Shown one piece after another: positions 51,948 to 61,582 of a stretch of 64,000 nucleotides of DNA. The notes beneath the pieces are model-generated. The model was not told where the DNA came from. It searched no databases and saw only the letters and a list, made by a program, of their open reading frames with translations. Source of the DNA: JAWKOK01 sp963698255 (GTDB taxonomy: Bacteria; Chloroflexota; Anaerolineae; Caldilineales; Caldilineaceae); assembly GCA_963698255.1 (NCBI GenBank), contig CAVOQD010000019.1:1-64000 (forward strand), given 5' to 3'. The position numbers were made by a program, and so were the translations under genes. The first letter of the stretch is position 1; the number at the start of each line of letters is the position of its first letter.

Positions 51948-54803
51948 ATGTTGGCCACACCGCGTACACGCGCCGTTTCCGCGACTGCGGTGGCGCTACT
52001 GACACTTGTCGCATTGGGGCTGCGAAGTCTGCGCCTCGGTTGGCAGCCTCTCTGGTGGGATGAGGGGTACAGCGTCTATTTTGCGACCGAATCGCTCTCC
52101 CGTATGGTTCGACTGACCGCCCACGATATCCACCCGCCCTTTTACTACGGACTGCTGCATAGTTGGTCAGCCCTGTTGGGCGGACCCAGCCCGATCACAC
52201 TCCGCCTCTTTTCCGTCACCATGGGCGTGCTCGCCATTCCGCTGATGGCTTGGCTGGCCGCCGATCTCTTCCCGCAGCGTCCGCGCACGATCATTCTGGC
52301 AACCCTGCTGTTGGCATTCAGCCCGATCCACCTATTCTACGCGCAGGAAGTACGCATGTACGGCCTGGCCCTGGTCCTGGGCATCGTCGCCACTACGCTC
52401 TTCTGGAAAGTCGTCACCCGCCCGGCTGGCCTGTTCGTACTGATCGGCTACATACTTGCAGCGACGCTCGGAATCTACACGCTCTACTATCTCGGCTTTC
52501 TGTTGTTGGCCCACGCCCTCTGGGGCATCTGGACCCTTCGTGCAGCCCGCAGACGCATGTGGCAGGTCGTCGGGGCCTTCGCCGCCATTGCCCTGCTCTA
52601 TTTGCCGTGGGCTCTCTACGCCGGGCCCAAGTTGGTCGCCTATGTCGGGGGCAAGGTACTCTCGGATCAGGACTCGCCGCTCAATCCGGCCCAATACGTA
52701 TTTCGGCACACGTGGGCCTTCACCGGCGGCCATATCGTTTCACGGGAGCCGGCCCTGCATTGGCTGACTCTGGCAGGAACGGCGGCGCTGCTCCTGCTGG
52801 CCATCGGCGCGATACTGCGAATACGCAGCGGCGCAAATAACCAAACAGAGCGGTCAGTCACCACCGGCAGCCCCTCAACCCTTTCTCCCTACCCAGCGCT
52901 CTGGACCTTCATGCTGGTACCGTTGTTCCTCGGTTTCGTCCTAAATCTACGCCTGCCCTTCTTCCCCGAAGGCGGCGAACGGTTGCTCCTCTATGCGCTG
53001 CCGTATGTGCTGCTGCTGACGGCGTCAGCCATCGATGAGTTGTGGGGGTTCCATCATCTGGGCAAAGCGGCAGCCATCCTGCTGTCAGTGAGTTGCGTCG
53101 CCGGTATCGTTGCCTTCTATACGACGCCGCGCTACGCCGAACATGACTACCGACCATTGATCGGCCAAGTGGTGCAGCAGGGGCAGGCGGAAGATACCTT
53201 CTTCACCGTCTTTCCCTGGCAACTGGGCTACTGGCGCGCTTATGTCAACATCGAGAACGCTGAATCCGCTTCATCTCCCTCTCCGCTGCTGGTGGGCGAC
53301 AATGCCCTCGAATGGGGTACAGCCGTCAGCGACGCGCTGGATGACGCCTTGGCAAAGGGCACAGTCTGGTTTCCCGCGCCGCTTTCCTTCGGCAGCACAT
53401 TGCCCGGCGAGATTGAAGGCTATCTGAGCCGGCAGGCTACAAATCTGGAGAATCGCTGGGTCAGCCCGGCGACACGCCTGTCCGCTTGGCATAGGTTGGG
53501 CGAGCCGACGAAAAAGCCGGTTCCAGCCAACTTCGGCGCGGTTAAATTAACCGAAGCAGGCATCCTGCCGGGTGATGTTGCCAGCGACAACAGCTCCGTT
53601 GCGATCGCACTTGCCTGGCAGAGCGTCGATGTACAGTCCTCTGTGCCAACTATGCAAGATCTGAACGTTACGCTGCGTTTGCGTGACGGTGATGGGCGGG
53701 TCTGGGCCGGCCGGGATTACGCCCCGCTGGGCAGTTTAGGGATCGCTTCCGCCAGCGCAACGATAGGGCAAGCGATCGAGGAAAGGGTCGGGCTGATCGT
53801 CCCGGTGGGCCTGCCGCCCAATCGCTACGACGTCAGCGTGGGGATCTCGCTCTCCGGCACCGAGACGCTGCTCTATCCGGCCTACGCGCTGGCAGAGACT
53901 GACCCGTTAGTTTCGATAGGCGAGATTGTGGTGAATCAGCCGGAGCTGGCCCAGCCCGTTCAGCGATTGCCGATCCAGCATCGGCTGGCCCCGCCTGAGG
54001 AGCGTGACGGACTACGCTTTCTCGGCTTTTCCGGAATCGACGCGAACCGTGCGCATTTGGCCGGCGCCGACATCGATCTAACGCTCTTCATCCAGAACGC
54101 CAGCCTGACGCCGCCGGCCCGCCACTTCTACTTGAGTATTCTCGAAAAGGGTGTCGGCGTAGGCGGATGGGAAGGATGGCCATTGCCGAGCTACCCGACC
54201 GAAACCTGGCCGCAGGCAGCCCTGGTCCAGGTGCCTGTCTCGCTGCATGTGCCGGCCACGCTGACCGACGGCGACTATGAACTGATCGCCGGGCTGCTCG
54301 ATCCGCAAACCGGCGAAAAAAGTCCGCCGGTTTCGCTGGGCAAGCTTGCGGTGAAACAGCGCACTGCCGCGTTTGATCAGCCGGAGATCCAGTTCGCGCT
54401 TGACCCGCCGGTCCAATTCGGCACCCATGCAAACCTGATCGGCTACGATCTGGATACCGACGCTGAGGACAACAAACTCTACCTGACACTGCACTGGCAG
54501 GTGGAGCAGACATTGCTGCCGCCCCACCACATCTTTGTACACTTGGACAACGAATTTGGTGAAACCGTGGCCCAGGACGATGGGCCGCCGGCGACGGCAA
54601 ACGGGCGTGCACCGACCGGCAGTTGGCTGCCAAGCGAGTATATCAGCACGCTCCATTCAGTTGTGTTGCCGGCCGGCATCCCGCTCAGCGATCTACGGCT
54701 GCAAGTCGGGCTCTACAATCCCGACGGCAACATCCGGTTGCCCGCCAGTGTCGATGGCCAGTCGGCCGGCGATGACGCGGAATTGCCGATTCCGGTCCAG
54801 TAG
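51948..54803 (+). CDS. Large membrane glycosyltransferase (PMT/ArnT fold) with C-terminal beta domains
   Basis: 951 residues. The N-terminal 470 hold about ten membrane segments with the GT-C signature: an acidic loop WWDEGYSVYFATESL after the first helix, then HDIHPPFYYGLLHSWS and YAQEVRMYGLALVLGI. The C-terminal 450 residues are extracellular beta-sandwich modules ending in LTLHWQVEQTLLPPHHIFVH and VGLYNPDGNIRLP. It probably transfers sugar from a polyprenyl-phosphate donor to an envelope acceptor. It starts four bases after the stop of the second SH3 lipoprotein, so those two coupled lipoproteins may be substrates or partners. No frameshift. Confidence 0.8.
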   Translation: MLATPRTRAVSATAVALLTLVALGLRSLRLGWQPLWWDEGYSVYFATESLSRMVRLTAHDIHPPFYYGLLHSWSALLGGPSPITLRLFSVTMGVLAIPLMAWLAADLFPQRPRTIILATLLLAFSPIHLFYAQEVRMYGLALVLGIVATTLFWKVVTRPAGLFVLIGYILAATLGIYTLYYLGFLLLAHALWGIWTLRAARRRMWQVVGAFAAIALLYLPWALYAGPKLVAYVGGKVLSDQDSPLNPAQYVFRHTWAFTGGHIVSREPALHWLTLAGTAALLLLAIGAILRIRSGANNQTERSVTTGSPSTLSPYPALWTFMLVPLFLGFVLNLRLPFFPEGGERLLLYALPYVLLLTASAIDELWGFHHLGKAAAILLSVSCVAGIVAFYTTPRYAEHDYRPLIGQVVQQGQAEDTFFTVFPWQLGYWRAYVNIENAESASSPSPLLVGDNALEWGTAVSDALDDALAKGTVWFPAPLSFGSTLPGEIEGYLSRQATNLENRWVSPATRLSAWHRLGEPTKKPVPANFGAVKLTEAGILPGDVASDNSSVAIALAWQSVDVQSSVPTMQDLNVTLRLRDGDGRVWAGRDYAPLGSLGIASASATIGQAIEERVGLIVPVGLPPNRYDVSVGISLSGTETLLYPAYALAETDPLVSIGEIVVNQPELAQPVQRLPIQHRLAPPEERDGLRFLGFSGIDANRAHLAGADIDLTLFIQNASLTPPARHFYLSILEKGVGVGGWEGWPLPSYPTETWPQAALVQVPVSLHVPATLTDGDYELIAGLLDPQTGEKSPPVSLGKLAVKQRTAAFDQPEIQFALDPPVQFGTHANLIGYDLDTDAEDNKLYLTLHWQVEQTLLPPHHIFVHLDNEFGETVAQDDGPPATANGRAPTGSWLPSEYISTLHSVVLPAGIPLSDLRLQVGLYNPDGNIRLPASVDGQSAGDDAELPIPVQ

Positions 54804-54862
54804 GCGTAGGTCCGAGAGCGGAAAAACTATCGGTGTTCAGGGAATGATTCGTGGTATTTGGG

Positions 54863-54910
54863 CGAGAACGAGAACGAGAACGAGAACGAGAACGAGAACG
54901 AGAACGAGAA
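54863..54910. repeat. Eight perfect CGAGAA hexanucleotide repeats
   Basis: 48 bases of uninterrupted CGAGAA, between the glycosyltransferase stop and the next gene. It is a candidate for length variation by slippage. It is not inside a gene that I can support; the distance to the ATG at 55029 is about 120 bases. Confidence 0.9.
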
Positions 54911-55028
54911 CGAATCTTAATTTGGGTATCGATAGCAACAAACGGTGACCGCGACTTTCGCCGTCCGACCACGTAGTGGACATTGACAAAACAATTTGAG
55001 TCGAGCAATCGCTCTGTGGAGGGAACTG

Positions 55029-55529
55029 ATGGAGAAGGAAACGAACAACAATCCAAGACCGGAAGAAGAAAAGGGCGTAGACGGACAGGCCCCAAATACG
55101 GAAAAGGTCACCGACGAGTTATTTGAAGAATTGACGATTTTGGGAAGTCGCTTCGTCGACGTGATCCAATCGGCCTGGAACAGCGACGAACGCAAACAGA
55201 TTCAGGACGATCTCAAGGAAGGGATCTCCTCGGTGGCGACCAGCCTGGAATCGGGATTTCAGAAGGTAGTCGAGAACGAACAGGCTAAAGAAGTCATCGA
55301 CAAGGCCGACGGCGTGGCCGATTCGGTCGGCAGCAAGCTTCGTTCGAGTCAGGCTGTCAGTGATCTCGGCGAGAGTCTGGTCAAAGGCTTGAGTATGCTA
55401 ACCGCCAAGTTGGAGACGTGGAGCGAAGAAATCAACGCACGCGAGGCCGGCTCAAGCGCCGGAGCGTCGTCGGACGATCCAGTGACCGACGACGGTCAAT
55501 CCCAGGACATTCCCATCGACAAGGGCTAG
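55029..55529 (+). CDS. Soluble helical protein of 166 residues, function unknown
   Basis: The protein starts MEKETNNNPRPEEEKGVDGQ and has a helical core of amphipathic segments (ELTILGSRFVDVIQSAWNSD, DDLKEGISSVATSLESGFQK, GESLVKGLSMLTAKLETWSE). It ends in a disordered Ser/Asp tail. There is no signal peptide or membrane segment. I chose the ATG at 55029 because GGAGGGA lies just upstream. A strong terminator follows. It could be an envelope-stress or nucleoid-associated accessory protein, but nothing in the sequence fixes a role. Confidence 0.65.
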   Translation: MEKETNNNPRPEEEKGVDGQAPNTEKVTDELFEELTILGSRFVDVIQSAWNSDERKQIQDDLKEGISSVATSLESGFQKVVENEQAKEVIDKADGVADSVGSKLRSSQAVSDLGESLVKGLSMLTAKLETWSEEINAREAGSSAGASSDDPVTDDGQSQDIPIDKG

Positions 55530-55544
55530 TCCAGAGAAGTTTTT

Positions 55545-55595
55545 TGAATGGAAAAGCGGGCCTGCGATAATATCGCAGGCCCGCTTTTCCATTCA
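55545..55595. terminator. Two-way terminator
   Basis: GAATGGAAAAGCGGGCCTGC and its exact complement form a stem of about 24 bp with a tiny AT-rich loop, between convergent genes. A run of six T precedes it. Confidence 0.9.
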
Positions 55596-55607
55596 CACCC
55601 ATCCATT

Positions 55608-56714
55608 CTAGTAGAACCACTTGGCGACGGATAGCGCGCCCTGAGACCAGGGAACCCGGTGCGATACGCCGGAGCGGCCTTCGAATTCTTGCAGGTGATC
55701 GATGTACCACTGGTAGTTGCGTACCAGTGCATCCTTATTGGAATACTTGGGATCGTAGCCCAACACCTGCTCCGCTTTTTCGATGGAGACAAAAGAATCT
55801 TCGGTCGCGGTCTCATAGACCCACTTGTAAAGCGGCGACAAGTTCACCGCCTCCAGGGCACGCAGGGTCCAGATGGCCGGTTTTGCCGGCAGGCCGCTGA
55901 TCTTCTTGCCGTGTCCGGCGTAGTCGAGAACGGCCTGATAGTCTTCCCTCATGGTCGTGAAATCACGTGCGCCGATGTTGAAGACATCGTTGACCCGGTC
56001 ACGGTCCAACGTCGCCGTCAGATAGATGGCGTCGCAGAGGTCTTCAACATCGAGCAGTTGATAGCGATTGTTGCCGCTCCCCAGCATGGGAAAGCCCTTG
56101 CCGTCCTTGGCCCAGTCGTAGAAAAGCGCAAAGACGCCCAGCCGTTCCGGTCCGACAAAGGATTTGGGCCGGATGATGGGAATGCACATGCCCTTCTCGC
56201 GGTACTCAACACAGACACCTTCGGTCAGAACCTTTGATTCACCATAGGGACCTACACCGTCGAGCGGATCATCTTCGTAGAGCGGATGGTGATCCGGAAT
56301 GCCGTAGACTGCGGTCGACGAGATATGGATGCAGCGCTCTACACCATGTTCGTAGGCCGACTGAAGAACCGTGCGGCTGCCTTCGATATCCGTGGAGTAG
56401 ATGTCCTCCGGCGAATAGAGCGGCAGCGCTGCAGCCGTATGCACGACAATATCGGCGCCTTGCATCGCCTTGTCCACATCGTCCTTGTTGCGGATATCAC
56501 CAACGATCTCGGTAATCTGATCCCGTTCCGGATAGTCGAAATCGGCGATATCCAGCGAGACGACTTTATGTCCTCGCGCCAACAGATAGCGAACTAGGTT
56601 GATACCCAAGAACCCGGCGCCCCCCGTGACCAAATAGGTCTTGGCAGCCGTACCGTCCGATACGGGCATTGTTTCGGGCTGTGTTTCCGTCTCCGTCGTG
56701 CTCGTCTCTGTCAT
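55608..56714 (-). CDS. NAD-dependent epimerase/dehydratase (extended SDR)
   Basis: A clean 368-residue gene. After a Thr/Glu-rich leader of about 25 residues it shows YLVTGGAGFLGINLVRYLLA (NAD-binding), the Asp of SLDIADFDYPERD, VVHTAAALPLYSP, the catalytic ISSTAVYG Ser, and YGESKVLTE (Tyr-x3-Lys). IGARDFTTMREDYQ and the C-terminal SNKDALVRNYQWYIDH fit sugar-nucleotide epimerases or related hydroxysteroid-type enzymes. The substrate is likely a nucleotide sugar. It is the last of three minus-strand genes after the FN3 protein and the Nudix hydrolase. Confidence 0.85.
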   Translation of the reverse strand: MTETSTTETETQPETMPVSDGTAAKTYLVTGGAGFLGINLVRYLLARGHKVVSLDIADFDYPERDQITEIVGDIRNKDDVDKAMQGADIVVHTAAALPLYSPEDIYSTDIEGSRTVLQSAYEHGVERCIHISSTAVYGIPDHHPLYEDDPLDGVGPYGESKVLTEGVCVEYREKGMCIPIIRPKSFVGPERLGVFALFYDWAKDGKGFPMLGSGNNRYQLLDVEDLCDAIYLTATLDRDRVNDVFNIGARDFTTMREDYQAVLDYAGHGKKISGLPAKPAIWTLRALEAVNLSPLYKWVYETATEDSFVSIEKAEQVLGYDPKYSNKDALVRNYQWYIDHLQEFEGRSGVSHRVPWSQGALSVAKWFY

Positions 56715-56796
56715 AGATCCAACTCCTTGCTATCAGAATCTTGCCGGTCACCAACCCATTGCCCTATGAAACGGACGGGTTCGCCATAGACCGGTT

Positions 56797-57324
56797 TCAG
56801 TGCGAATCCAAATCTGCCTTCCAGGTCGCCAGCAGCATCTCGGTCGACTCGAAAGCGACCTCAACGGGCAATTCATCCGGGCCAAACCAGCCCGCGGCGC
56901 TCACATCATCTTTCGACTGCAATGTGATCAGATCATCGGATTCCGGCTCGGCCTCGTAGGCCAGAACGATGCCGCGATGCGCCTGTCCCGGCGCCTCCAT
57001 CGGAAAGATAGTCAGAAGGCGCGTGACATTGACGCACAGCCCGACTTCCTCATCCAGTTCTCGACGTAGTGCTTCTTCGGGCATTTCGCCCGCGTCCATG
57101 TAGCCGCCAGGCAGCGCCCACTTCCCCTTGGCCGGCTCAACCGCCCGACGGATCAAGAGCAATTTGTCCTTGTGCGTGATAAACGCGATCACGGCGACCT
57201 TCGGGTCATAGAACTGGATGAAGCTGCACTGCGTACAGACAGGACGCACCTGGTTAAAGACTTCCAAACGCTCCAGCCACGTACCGCAATATGGACAGTA
57301 ATTGAATTCACCGCTCGTTGCCAT
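56797..57324 (-). CDS. Nudix hydrolase with an N-terminal zinc ribbon
   Basis: 175 residues. A zinc ribbon (YCPYCGTWLERL ... PVCTQCSFIQF) precedes the Nudix domain, whose box reads GGYMDAGEMPEEALRRELDE and ends EVGL. The layout matches NADH pyrophosphatase-like and ADP-ribose-type Nudix enzymes. It hydrolyses a nucleoside diphosphate linked to another group; the substrate is not determined by sequence. The start ATG at 57324 is 19 bases after the FN3 gene's stop, so they are probably co-transcribed. No frameshift. Confidence 0.85.
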   Translation of the reverse strand: MATSGEFNYCPYCGTWLERLEVFNQVRPVCTQCSFIQFYDPKVAVIAFITHKDKLLLIRRAVEPAKGKWALPGGYMDAGEMPEEALRRELDEEVGLCVNVTRLLTIFPMEAPGQAHRGIVLAYEAEPESDDLITLQSKDDVSAAGWFGPDELPVEVAFESTEMLLATWKADLDSH

Positions 57325-57343
57325 GGTATTCGTAATTTCCCAG

Positions 57344-59052
57344 CTACTCAGCCGGGATCATGGGCAGATACCCGACCGTATAGTAGCGATCCGCCAGATC
57401 GACAAGTATCCCGGCCTGCGGCTGCTGCGTACGCGGCTGTGTTTGTCCCAGGTTATTGGTGGCAATCGCCTCAAAGCCGTAGTAACCATCGCCTAAACCC
57501 ATGTCCTTGTACAGGAAGACTTCACTGTACTGGGTGCCGGGGAAGGTCTTCCAGGCAGTCCACCCGGCATCTTCGTATTGGTAGAAGATCTGGAATGAGA
57601 CAATTTCCGTACCGGGAGCGGCCAAGCCGGACCAGTTGACAGTAAATCGATCTGTGACCGCATCCGTCGGCTTGATGATCGGTGGCTGGAACGGAAGCAC
57701 CGTAGCCTCTGGGTAGTCTCGAATCGTCGTGGTTGCCTGCGGGTTCTCGGGGTAGTCCTGGACATTGCCGACGTTGTCGGTGGCTCGAACCCGGAAATCG
57801 TACGTGTCATTGGGCTGTGCGCCGGTTACATTGTATGAGGTCTGCATCGTACCTTCGACCAATGTCACCCAGGCGCCGCCGTTCCCTCGCGCACCTGGAG
57901 ATCGTAGTTATTGACGCCGGCAAGATTGTCCGTGCCGCTCCAGTTCACCGTGAAATAGGATGTTGCCGTGTATTTGGGCAGCGGCTGTCATCGATGTTGT
58001 CGGCGGCTCGGTGTCGATGGTCGTCGCGGTCTGGGTGGGACCCACGGGCTGGACGTTGCCTGCCCGGTCAGTGGCACGTCGCCGTAAACTCGACATAGTC
58101 GCCGTTGCTGGCATAGTTCTTGAAGTGGTTGCTTGTCGACTGTGGTCTGCTGTTTCCAATGCACCCACGAACCGTAGTTGATTCGATAGTAGACATCATA
58201 ATAGGCGATGCCGCTGGGGGTGCATTCGGTGGGTGCGTAGTCCTGGCCGGTCCACGAAACCAGGTAGGTGCCCGGCTGATAGACAGGCAGGTTTTCGACA
58301 TAGGCAACCGGCGCCACATTGTCGCACTGCACGCTGTAGTCGACTTCAATATAGGCGCCTACGCCGGATTCGCGTGCAGCCAAAAATGCGCGAGCGGTCG
58401 TCGCTCGGCACCTCATCGCCGGTAAGATGAGGCCATGGTTGGGCTGGCTGCCGCTCTGCCAGGTATGGATCAGTCGACGGTCACATCTGTCGATTTCCAG
58501 CCGATCGCATTGTTGGCTGTCTTCCAGCGGCAATGCTGTTCCGCCCAGATAGTTGGCGTTGTTCCAGGTCACGCCATATTCATTCCAGGACGATGTGACG
58601 AACTGTGCACGGAATGTCATGGGATAGTCATTGGACGGAATCGACTGGAACAGATAGATGTAGAGCGTAGCGCTGTGGATGGTGGCATTGGAGGGATGCC
58701 GCCCAGATCGAACTGAATCATGGGACGAAGTGCGTTGTAGCTCCCCGATTCCCAGCCCATGCGGAGATCGGTGGAAGCTGCCGTAGTTGCTGTTCGGCTG
58801 TGCAGAGGAGAGAAAGGAATCCTGTGACACGTTGACGCGCACAACCGTGTTGACGCCGTCCGGCGTTGCGGTTTGACTGACGACTGTGTAGTCATCGCTG
58901 TACGCTTCAAGGCTGTTCGCTTCAAGACTCTCGTTCAAGACTGTCCGTTCAGGCGCCGGATCCTGCGCCGAAACAACCTGGGGGCTGATCAGGACAAGTA
59001 GCGTAACGGCAATCAAGGCAATCTGTTTCATTGAGGACGCGCTCAAATTCAT
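57344..59052 (-). CDS. Secreted DNRLRE and fibronectin type III protein
   Basis: About 569 residues. The signal peptide is IALIAVTLLVLISPQVVSAQ. A DNRLRE-type beta domain follows (SDYTVVSQ-like start, HSATLYIYLFQSIPSNDYPM, SSWNEYGVTWNNANYLGG). Two or three FN3-like modules come next (PGTYLVSWTGQDY, GAQPNDTYDFRVRATDNVGN, TDRFTVNWSGLAAPGTEIVS). It ends TVGYLPMIPAE. It probably acts at the cell surface or outside as an adhesion or scaffold protein. Frameshifts lie near 58780, 58400, 58060 and 57890. Start ATG at 59052 with GGAGG upstream. Confidence 0.7.
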
Positions 59053-59216
59053 TGTCAAACCTCCACTAACGTGCAAATCGGATCGTGCGCAGGCATGCGC
59101 CTGACTAAACGAACCACTGTTAAGTCAGCATTATACCGTCCCAACCACCAGATACCGAAAGCAAACCCACATGAATAACCCGCCAGGCGGATCGAGCCTG
59201 ACGGTTCGCCACCAAT

Positions 59217-59246
59217 TTGTCGTTTGTTCGCGCCGAAGACTATAAT
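59217..59246 (+). promoter_or_regulatory. Probable sucCD promoter
   Basis: TTGTCG, an 18-base spacer and a perfect TATAAT, about 85 bases upstream of sucC. Confidence 0.6.
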
Positions 59247-59333
59247 CACTTGAAGAGTTCCTACCATCACACAAGCGCACACCCACTGGCGCTAGTCCAT
59301 AGATGCAAGCCCACACCTGCAAGGAGGACGAGG

Positions 59334-60480
59334 TTGAATCTACACGAATATCAATCCAAACGCATTTTCGCCAAGTACGGGATTCCGATCCCCAACGGCG
59401 AAGTGGCGAGTTCACCCGTCTGAGGCGCGTGACATTGCGCAACGGCTCGGCGGCCCCGTCGTCGTGAAAAGCCAGGTGCTTGTCGGCGGGCGCGGCAAGG
59501 CCGGCGGCATCAAGCTGGCGCCGACGCCGGACGATGCCGAGACCTGTGCCGATCAGATCCTGGGCATGGACATCAAGGGACTGACGGTCAAGAAGGTGCT
59601 GGTTGACCAGGCGGCCGACTATCGAGACGGAGATCTATCTGGGCGCAGTGCTGGACCGTGCCAGCCGCCGCGTGGTGCTCATGGCGAGCAGCGAAGGCGG
59701 CGTCGAGATCGAACAGGTCGCCGCCGAGACGCCGGACAAGATCATCACGGTCGCCGGTCCACCCCTTCCTCGGGCTGCGAGACCACCAGGCCCGTATTCT
59801 GGCCGACGGCATCGGGCTGCCCAAAGAGCATGTCAGCGCCTTCATCAATATCGCCAAGGGTCTCTACAAGGCCTATGTCGAGAGCGACGCCACGTTGGCC
59901 GAGATCAACCCGCTGGTCATCACCGGCGACGAACGAGTTGCTGGCGGTCGACGGCAAGATCTCGCTGGATGACAGCGCCCTCTTCCGCCACCCCGATCTG
60001 GCCGAGATGCGCGATCCTGACGAAGAGGATGAATCTGAACTGGAAGCCCGTCGCCACGGGCTGAGCTACATCCACCTGGACGGCGAGATCGGCTGCATGG
60101 TCAACGGCGCCGGGCTGGCCATGGCGACCATGGATATCGTCAAGTTCTACGGCGGCGATCCGGCCAACTTCCTGGACATCGGCGGCGGCGCGCAGGCCGA
60201 GAAGGTGGCGGCAGCCCTGCGCATCATCCTTTCGGACGACCGCGTCAAGGCCGTGTTGATCAACATCTTCGGCGGCATCACCCGCTGTGACGAAGTGGCA
60301 CGCGGCGTTCTGGAAGCCATCGACACGCTGGATGTCCAGGTGCCGTTTGTGGTACGCCTGGTCGGCACCAATGAAGAGGAAGGCCGGCAGATCCTGGCCG
60401 AAGCCAACCTGACCACCGCCACCAGCCTGGCCGACGCGGCCCAGAAGGCAGTGGCCGCAGCAAAAGGAGCGAGCGCATGA
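59334..60480 (+). CDS. sucC: Succinyl-CoA synthetase, beta subunit
   Basis: About 381 residues. It begins LNLHEYQSKRIFAKYGIPIP from a TTG codon at 59334, preceded by AAGGAGG. ATP-grasp motifs are GPVVVKSQVLVGGRGKAGGI, ATLAEINPLVITGD and DDSALFRHPDLAEMRDP. The C-terminal CoA-ligase part has NGAGLAMATMDIVKFYGG and INIFGGITRCDEVARG. With SucD it converts succinyl-CoA, ADP or GDP and phosphate to succinate and NTP in the TCA cycle. Four frameshifts lie near 59420, 59624, 59760 and 59932. The stop overlaps the sucD start (ATGA). Confidence 0.95.
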
Positions 60481-61357
60481 GCATCCTGGTTGGAAAAGAG
60501 ACACGCCTGGTCGTCCAGGGCATCACCGGCCGCGAGGGCGCCTTCCACACACAGCAGATGATCGACTACGGCACCAACGTCGTGGCCGGCGTCACACCGG
60601 GCAAGGGCGGCGAATGGGCAGTCGGCAACACGCCCGTCTTCGATACCGTCGAGGAGGCCGTCGAGGCCACCGGCGCCAACACCAGCATCATCTATGTGCC
60701 GGCCCGCTTTGCCCCGGACGCCATCATCGAAGCGGCCGACGCCGGCATCGATCTGGTCGTCTGCATCACCGAAGGGCTGCCGGCGCTGGACATGGTCAGC
60801 GTGCGCGCCTATCTCGACACCACCAAGTACCCGATTGATCGGACCCAACTGTCCCGGCCTGATCACGCCGGACGAGGCCAAGGTCGGCATCATGCCCGGC
60901 CACATCCACACCAAGGGCACCGTGGGGCTGGTCAGCCGCTCGGGCACGCTGACCTATGAGGTCGTCTATGCGTTGACCGCACGCGGCATCGGCCAGAGCA
61001 CGGCCATCGGCATCGGCGGCGACCCGATCATCGGCACCACGTTTCTGGATGTGTTGGCGATTGTTCGAGAACGATCCGGCCACGGAACAGGTTGTGCTGA
61101 TCGGCGAGATCGGCGGCACCGACGAGCAGAAGGCGGCAGAGTACATCGCCAGCGAGATGAGCAAGCCGGTCACGGCCTTCATCGCCGGCCAGACCGCGCC
61201 TCCTGGACGGCGCATGGGCCATGCCGGGGCCATCATCTCCGGCGGCGAAGGCACCGCAGCCGAGAAGATGGATGCGCTGCGCGCCGCAGGCGCACGGGTG
61301 GCCCGCCACCCCGATGAGATCGCAGCAATGGTTGCAGAGAACATCAGCAATAGTTAG
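60477..61357 (+). CDS. sucD: Succinyl-CoA synthetase, alpha subunit
   Basis: About 293 residues. The CoA-binding domain starts MSILVGKETRLVVQGITGRE, with VVAGVTPGKGGEWAVGNTPV and FAPDAIIEAADAGIDLVVCI. After a frameshift near 60834 come LIGPNCPGLITPDEAKVGIM and SRSGTLTYEVVYALT. After another near 61058 come LFENDPATEQVVLIGEIGGT and the phosphorylated His in MGHAGAIISGG. It is coupled to sucC by a 4-base overlap. A repeat and a strong terminator follow. Confidence 0.95.
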
Positions 61358-61359
61358 CA

Positions 61360-61464
61360 TCAGTAGTTCACGGTTTTTTGAAAAGCGAGATTCTTCGCTG
61401 GACGATTGCATGAGTGGCGTCTTCAAAAACACTCGCTCAGAATGACAGATCGTGAACTACTGAG
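61360..61464. repeat. Non-autonomous palindromic element (AGTAGTTCACG family)
   Basis: TCAGTAGTTCACG is mirrored by CGTGAACTACTGA, enclosing GAGATTCTTCGCTGG and CACTCGCTCAGAATGACAG. It is the best preserved of three copies in the window and starts two bases after the sucD stop. Confidence 0.75.
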
Positions 61465-61470
61465 CATAGT

Positions 61471-61520
61471 CAAACAAAAGCGAGGCCGGGCTTGCACAAG
61501 CCCGGCCTCGCTTTTGTTTG
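61471..61520. terminator. Two-way terminator after sucCD
   Basis: CAAACAAAAGCGAGGCCGGG and its exact complement form a stem of about 23 bp with a tiny loop and T-rich tails on both strands. Confidence 0.9.
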
Positions 61521-61541
61521 GGTTTCAGGCGCCAGGATTTC

Positions 61542-61570
61542 GCAGGGACAGGTCTGAGACCTGTCCCTGC
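61542..61570. repeat. Perfect hairpin of 29 bp
   Basis: GCAGGGACAGGTCT and AGACCTGTCCCTGC flank a single G. The ACAGG...CCTGT core recalls the small palindromes inside the compound element at 4916-5155. Confidence 0.6.
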
Positions 61571-61582
61571 CCAGGCCTATCC

